From positions 336,542 through 400,541 of the forward strand of contig CABUFC010000001.1 of NCBI GenBank assembly GCA_902490735.1: DNA of 64,000 nucleotides, given 5' to 3'. The position numbers were made by a program, and so were the translations under genes. The stretch comes from an uncultured Oscillospiraceae bacterium (GTDB lineage Bacteria > Bacillota > Clostridia > Oscillospirales > Acutalibacteraceae). The notes below the pieces were generated by a model. The model saw only the letters and a program-made list of their open reading frames with translations. It was not told the origin of the DNA and searched no databases. Positions 61,286 through 64,000 of this stretch are shown piece by piece; position 1 is the stretch's first letter, and every line of letters starts with the position of its first letter.

Positions 61286-61838
61286 TCCTGCACCCCTTTC
61301 CTTTGACCGAGGTGCGTTTGTCATAAACGATATAATCCCAACCGCTGTTATTGCACTTGTCGCAATGGTCTTTGCTTTTCGCAAACGGGTCAAGACGCCT
61401 GACAACATAATTCGGGTCGTGGATATAGTCGCTCAGGCACTTGGGGCATAAGCAACGAACATCTCCGTTTCTGTCTGTGTTGTAAATCCATAAACCGAAA
61501 GTCTTTTTAAGAGCTGCGTTAATATGTTTCCAAAGCCTTTCATCGTTTACCGAACCAATGTAGTCTGTTAGTTCGTCCTTATTGACGGTTTGTATCTGTT
61601 CAAGAAGAACCATTGACGGCTTCTTCAGACCGAAGTCCTCACCCAAAATGATGTGTGAAGGAAGATACTTCTTTTTCATCACAGCCGTAACAGCCGCAAC
61701 AATAATTGTCGGAGCATTGGCATTAAAGTTGTCTGCCTGAATTACCATTACGGGTCTCTCTCCCGACTGGACAGACCCTTCTCTTTTTCCAAAATCGTAG
61801 TAGAATAAATCTCCACGCTGAATTTCTTTTCTCTGCAT
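61278..61838 (-). CDS. MazF/PemK-like protein with C-terminal zinc-ribbon tail
   Basis: Start chosen at ATG 61838 (MQRKEIQRGDLFYYDFG) after GAGAGG; 186 residues. Residues 1-115 are a MazF/PemK fold (RGDLFYYDFG..., GERPVMVIQADNFNANAPTIIVAAVT, SMVLLEQIQTVNKDEL), usually an mRNA-cutting toxin. Residues ~130-180 add CLCPKCLSD and CDKCNNSG, a four-Cys zinc ribbon not found on standard MazF. No antitoxin of MazE type is adjacent; the Xis-like gene overlaps its end. Possibly a toxin without its usual partner or an element regulator. Confidence 0.8.
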   Translation of the reverse strand: MQRKEIQRGDLFYYDFGKREGSVQSGERPVMVIQADNFNANAPTIIVAAVTAVMKKKYLPSHIILGEDFGLKKPSMVLLEQIQTVNKDELTDYIGSVNDERLWKHINAALKKTFGLWIYNTDRNGDVRCLCPKCLSDYIHDPNYVVRRLDPFAKSKDHCDKCNNSGWDYIVYDKRTSVKGKGCRNE

Positions 61839-61947
61839 ATATGTATAACCTCTCTGTTCATTTAGTATCGAAAGTGCATTTCGTATCCGGATTTGAAATA
61901 ACCCCTTCACTCATTTGGACAAAGGGGGTCAAAATGCACACCCAAAA

Positions 61948-62532
61948 TCAGAGGTTTTCATAAAATTTCTTGAAATTTTTTCTTGCAGTGGCAATCGACT
62001 TATCTACAACGCTGTAATATACGCCTTCTTCCTTTGCGATTTTTCTTGAACTCATACCTAACAGAATTGCTTTTATCAGTCGTTCTCTCTGAATTGGTTT
62101 AAGCATTTGCAATACCTTTCTGACTTTTGCAATTTCTAACTGGCGGAGCTGTTCCTTTTCTTCCTCAATCCGTTCTTCTTCCGCTTGCTCAAACGGGTCA
62201 ACAAACGGAGTAATCAGTTCCCGGTGGAACTGTTCAGAGATGTCATCTTCATATCCGTACACATCGATTGTTCTTTTTGCTCGCTTTTCGTACTTATCAT
62301 TGTTTCTGTATGACTCGTCAATCACTTCGCCCTGAGCCATAGAAAGCAGAATGAACGGGGTGTACCGACGGATAACATCAGGGTATTTAACCCACAATTC
62401 TTCTTCCGCCAATTCTGTTACAATCGCCCATTTCTCCGTGCCGGTGTACCCGTGGTATTCATACCGCAGATTGATGAGTTTGCAGTCGTTCGCAAATAAT
62501 AATTCCTGTTGTTCTAATGTAAGTTTTGTCAT
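61948..62532 (-). CDS. Sigma-region-4-like helix-turn-helix protein
   Basis: 194 residues. Long N-terminal part without motif, a Glu-rich coiled stretch (EQAEEERIEEEKEQLRQLEIA), and a C-terminal sigma-4-like HTH (LKPIQRERLIKAILLGMSSRKIAKEEGVYYSVVDKSI). Similar genes occur in clostridial ICEs and are thought to control element genes. CAAGGAG precedes ATG 62532. The 240-base leader upstream is strongly structured. Confidence 0.75.
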   Translation of the reverse strand: MTKLTLEQQELLFANDCKLINLRYEYHGYTGTEKWAIVTELAEEELWVKYPDVIRRYTPFILLSMAQGEVIDESYRNNDKYEKRAKRTIDVYGYEDDISEQFHRELITPFVDPFEQAEEERIEEEKEQLRQLEIAKVRKVLQMLKPIQRERLIKAILLGMSSRKIAKEEGVYYSVVDKSIATARKNFKKFYENL

Positions 62533-62776
62533 TGTCGTAATCTCCTTGAATTTGAATTTTTGAATTTGGTTGAAATCAAAAATTCGGAGATTACGGATAC
62601 TTGGCGATATATGCCAGCCACTTATATGTCACGGTCTTGCTCCTTTCGGGAGCGACAAAAAAGCCGGACACCAAGAACATTAGGATATTTCTATCCCACA
62701 ATTCTCAGCGTCCGGCAATTTGATGACTCAGGAGCTTTCGCTCAAGGACTCGTGGCTCGGTACATCTGCCCGATAT
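62533..62776 (-). promoter_or_regulatory. Structured leader upstream of the sigma-like gene
   Basis: 244 bases without a supported gene. On the minus strand a long hairpin GCCGGAC ... GGATA-GAAA-TATCC ... GTCCGGC (62716-62663) is followed by six T, a terminator. Upstream is GAGC-GAAA-GCTC (about 62744-62733). After the terminator, GCTCC-CGAAA-GGAGC (62653-62639) and TGGC-GATATA-TGCCA lie before the ATG. The layout suggests attenuation like that in Tn916-type elements; the controlling signal is unknown. Confidence 0.6.
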
Positions 62777-62974
62777 TTAATTGTTCGCTCTGTTACTGCT
62801 TCTTGTTAATCTGTATTTGACCGTTCCTTTGCGGAGGGACAAGTCAACCTCTACTACTCTGTGGCAGTTCGGACATTTCAGTTCAATAACGCCTGTTGTC
62901 ATTGTTACCTTGTCAAAAATACGCCAGCCACAGTTTTTGCACCTTACGATTATCTTTTGTTCCAACGATTTCAT
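62777..62974 (-). CDS. Com-like zinc-finger protein
   Basis: 65 residues. Two CxxC pairs: IVRCKNCGWRIFDKV and IELKCPNCHRVVEVDL, in the arrangement of phage Mu Com, a zinc-finger translation activator. The ATG overlaps the ImmA-like stop (ATGA). The true function on this element is not known. Confidence 0.78.
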   Translation of the reverse strand: MKSLEQKIIVRCKNCGWRIFDKVTMTTGVIELKCPNCHRVVEVDLSLRKGTVKYRLTRSSNRANN

Positions 62975-63702
62975 AGCTCGCTCACCTCCGGATAAACCGT
63001 AACCAAATCAAAAGGATTATCAAGATACTCCTTTTTCAAAAGTCCGAGCTGTTTCATTCGTATGGCAAGAGCCTTTTTGGAACACCCTAAAAAATCCGCA
63101 AGTGCGTCAAACCTTTTATATACACTCGGATAGTATATCTTGTTCAGGCATTCAATCTTTTCGCCGAGACTGAACAGATACATTCCTTGTTTTATGAGGT
63201 TTTCAGGAAGAAGAATAGCAGCTCCAAGCGTGTTTGCCTGCCATTCCTCCCAATCAGATATTGGCTTATTCCTCTCGGAATTTACCTTGTAATAATGTAC
63301 TCCGGCAGATTTCTGTGTTACACCGTAATCATTCGGGAACAACATCTTAAATATCTGATGGCTGCCCTCGTGCATTAAGGTGAAATTCTTTCTGCCTTTC
63401 AGCTTGCTGTCAAAGTTCAAGTCCTTTTCCACGAGAACGGTTTTCCCGTCCAAAAAGAAAAAGGCTTCGTTATCATCATCTTCAAATACCTGAACACCCA
63501 TTTCCGTAAATGAGGTCATCCCGAGAATACTACCGTCATAGGATAGGTGCTGGTATTCGACATTCAATCCGAGAACCTTCTCCAAGAGAAGCTCCGGGTC
63601 AATTCTGTATATTTGTGTGTTACGGACATCGGGAAGTGCCATATATGCCTGAACATACTTGTCGGCTATCGCTTCGATGTCAAATCTCGATAAATGTTTC
63701 AA
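62971..63702 (-). CDS. ImmA/IrrE family metallo-endopeptidase
   Basis: 243 residues from TTG 63702, 9 bases after GGAGG. Zinc protease motif LMHEGSHQIFK (HExxH) near residue 115, followed by a Glu-containing WEEWQANTLGAAILLPENL stretch and a C-terminal part (FLGCSKKALAIRMKQLGLL) that looks like an HTH. ImmA cleaves an ImmR-type repressor to release an element. No ImmR gene is in view, but the right end is missing. Confidence 0.9.
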   Translation of the reverse strand: MKHLSRFDIEAIADKYVQAYMALPDVRNTQIYRIDPELLLEKVLGLNVEYQHLSYDGSILGMTSFTEMGVQVFEDDDNEAFFFLDGKTVLVEKDLNFDSKLKGRKNFTLMHEGSHQIFKMLFPNDYGVTQKSAGVHYYKVNSERNKPISDWEEWQANTLGAAILLPENLIKQGMYLFSLGEKIECLNKIYYPSVYKRFDALADFLGCSKKALAIRMKQLGLLKKEYLDNPFDLVTVYPEVSEL

Positions 63703-63721
63703 GTTACAAAACCTCCTACCA

Positions 63722-63973
63722 TTAGGATTTTGCTTCTACAAACCACTTTCCGTTTTCTTCGTCGAACAGAAATGTGGGCTTGCCGCAAATCTGTACCGTG
63801 TAGCGGATACCGGTTCCTCCGACTTTAGTGGAAGCCGCACGGCATTTCTGAATTACACGGTCTATCTCATATTTTTCATCATTCTCAAACTTGACGAAAT
63901 TCGGACGAGCCGTTCCATCAGGTCTGTGTGTTACATTTACTTCAACATAAACTTTTCTTCTATCGGATTCCAT
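63722..63973 (-). CDS. Conserved small protein of mobile elements, unknown
   Basis: 83 residues from ATG 63973 after GAGGTATAGAA. Beta-rich, basic: KVYVEVNVTHRPDGTARPNFVKF, then GGTGIRYTVQICGKPTFLFDEENGKWFV. I do not recognise a family. Similar short proteins occur next to ImmA genes in clostridial elements. A short frame ending TAG at about 63977 could be the end of another gene that lies outside the window. Confidence 0.6.
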   Translation of the reverse strand: MESDRRKVYVEVNVTHRPDGTARPNFVKFENDEKYEIDRVIQKCRAASTKVGGTGIRYTVQICGKPTFLFDEENGKWFVEAKS

Positions 63974-64000
63974 TTCTATACCTCGTAATTTCTCAAAGTC

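Larger units (their letters stand above)
58762..64000. mobile_element. Integrated mobile element, right end beyond the window
   Basis: A tyrosine integrase at the border is followed by tandem Xis-like genes, a MazF-like gene, a sigma-like gene, Com-like and ImmA/IrrE genes, all on the minus strand, with visibly higher GC than the pyk-side DNA. No relaxase, capsid or terminase gene lies inside the window, so ICE, mobilizable element and prophage cannot be separated. Confidence 0.75.

Noticed and set aside
62720..62760. Hammerhead-like ribozyme core
   Set aside because: The GAGC-GAAA-GCTC hairpin is present but the CUGANGA core is not found on either strand.
58974..64000. Complete ICE or prophage call
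   Set aside because: No relaxase, coupling protein, capsid or terminase gene lies inside the window and the right end is missing.

Overview
The window looks like a chromosome segment of an anaerobic, endospore-forming, low-GC Gram-positive bacterium of class Clostridia, most like an Oscillospiraceae/Ruminococcaceae-type gut organism. The basis is AT-rich DNA, strong GGAGG-type ribosome sites, many TTGACA-17-TATAAT promoters, and spore genes of clostridial type: yunB, spoIVA next to sipL, spoIIM and bofA. The clostridial ctsR-mcsA-mcsB-clpC and rplU-prp-rpmA-obgE-mrnC blocks agree. No species call is possible from the sequence alone.

Layout. 1-1210: 3' part of yunB, then a cytidylate-kinase-like gene, both on minus. 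1282-10302: a DeoR-regulated plus-strand operon with a sorbose-1-phosphate-reductase-like dehydrogenase, E2, E3, a fused E1 alpha-beta of a 2-oxoacid (or alpha-hydroxyketone) dehydrogenase complex, a lipoate ligase and a fructose-6-phosphate-aldolase/transaldolase-like enzyme. 10305-13303: sipL-spoIVA (spore coat assembly). 13430-15780: a CBM-like gene and a glycoside hydrolase split by an in-frame TAA. 15946-22859: a minus-strand envelope operon with a CdaR/PucR regulator, ftsE, ftsX, two M23 murein hydrolases, an S41 protease and VanZ. 23045-23246: tRNA-Ser(UGA) and tRNA-Ser(GCU). 23315-24828: a frameshifted, catalytically altered xerD-like gene behind spoIIM. 24884-25675: proC.

25845-33813: one long minus-strand run alaS-HIT-comEC-holA-toprim(M5-like)-WYL-bofA. 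33919-34395: a 35-residue peptide gene plus a small lipoprotein. 34563-39201: an aspartate aminotransferase, secD-secF and a stand-alone E2-type acyltransferase with an altered active site. 39214-43646: the ctsR heat-shock operon with two visible CtsR boxes. 43734-43856: a Cys-rich 40-residue membrane peptide. 43911-46977: the rplU-prp-rpmA-obgE-mrnC block. 47067-58649: trhA, a two-component system with HtrA, a zinc-ribbon protein, a SigH-like sigma factor, phosphoglucomutase, a GNAT protein, tRNA-Ala(CGC), a membrane-anchored unknown, an amidohydrolase, an AIM24 protein and pyruvate kinase.

From about 58760 to the right end lies an integrated mobile element (visibly higher GC). It carries a tyrosine integrase, four tandem Tn916-Xis-like excisionase homologues, a MazF-like protein with a zinc-ribbon tail, a sigma-region-4-like protein behind a structured leader, a Com-like zinc finger, an ImmA/IrrE protease and a small unknown. 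The element runs off the window, so its type (ICE, IME or prophage) cannot be decided here.

The most unusual items are the fused-E1 dehydrogenase operon tied to sugar-phosphate enzymes, the four-copy excisionase array, the xerD-like gene with a frameshift and lost catalytic residues, a ComEC whose metallo-beta-lactamase site is gone, and two unannotated micro-genes.
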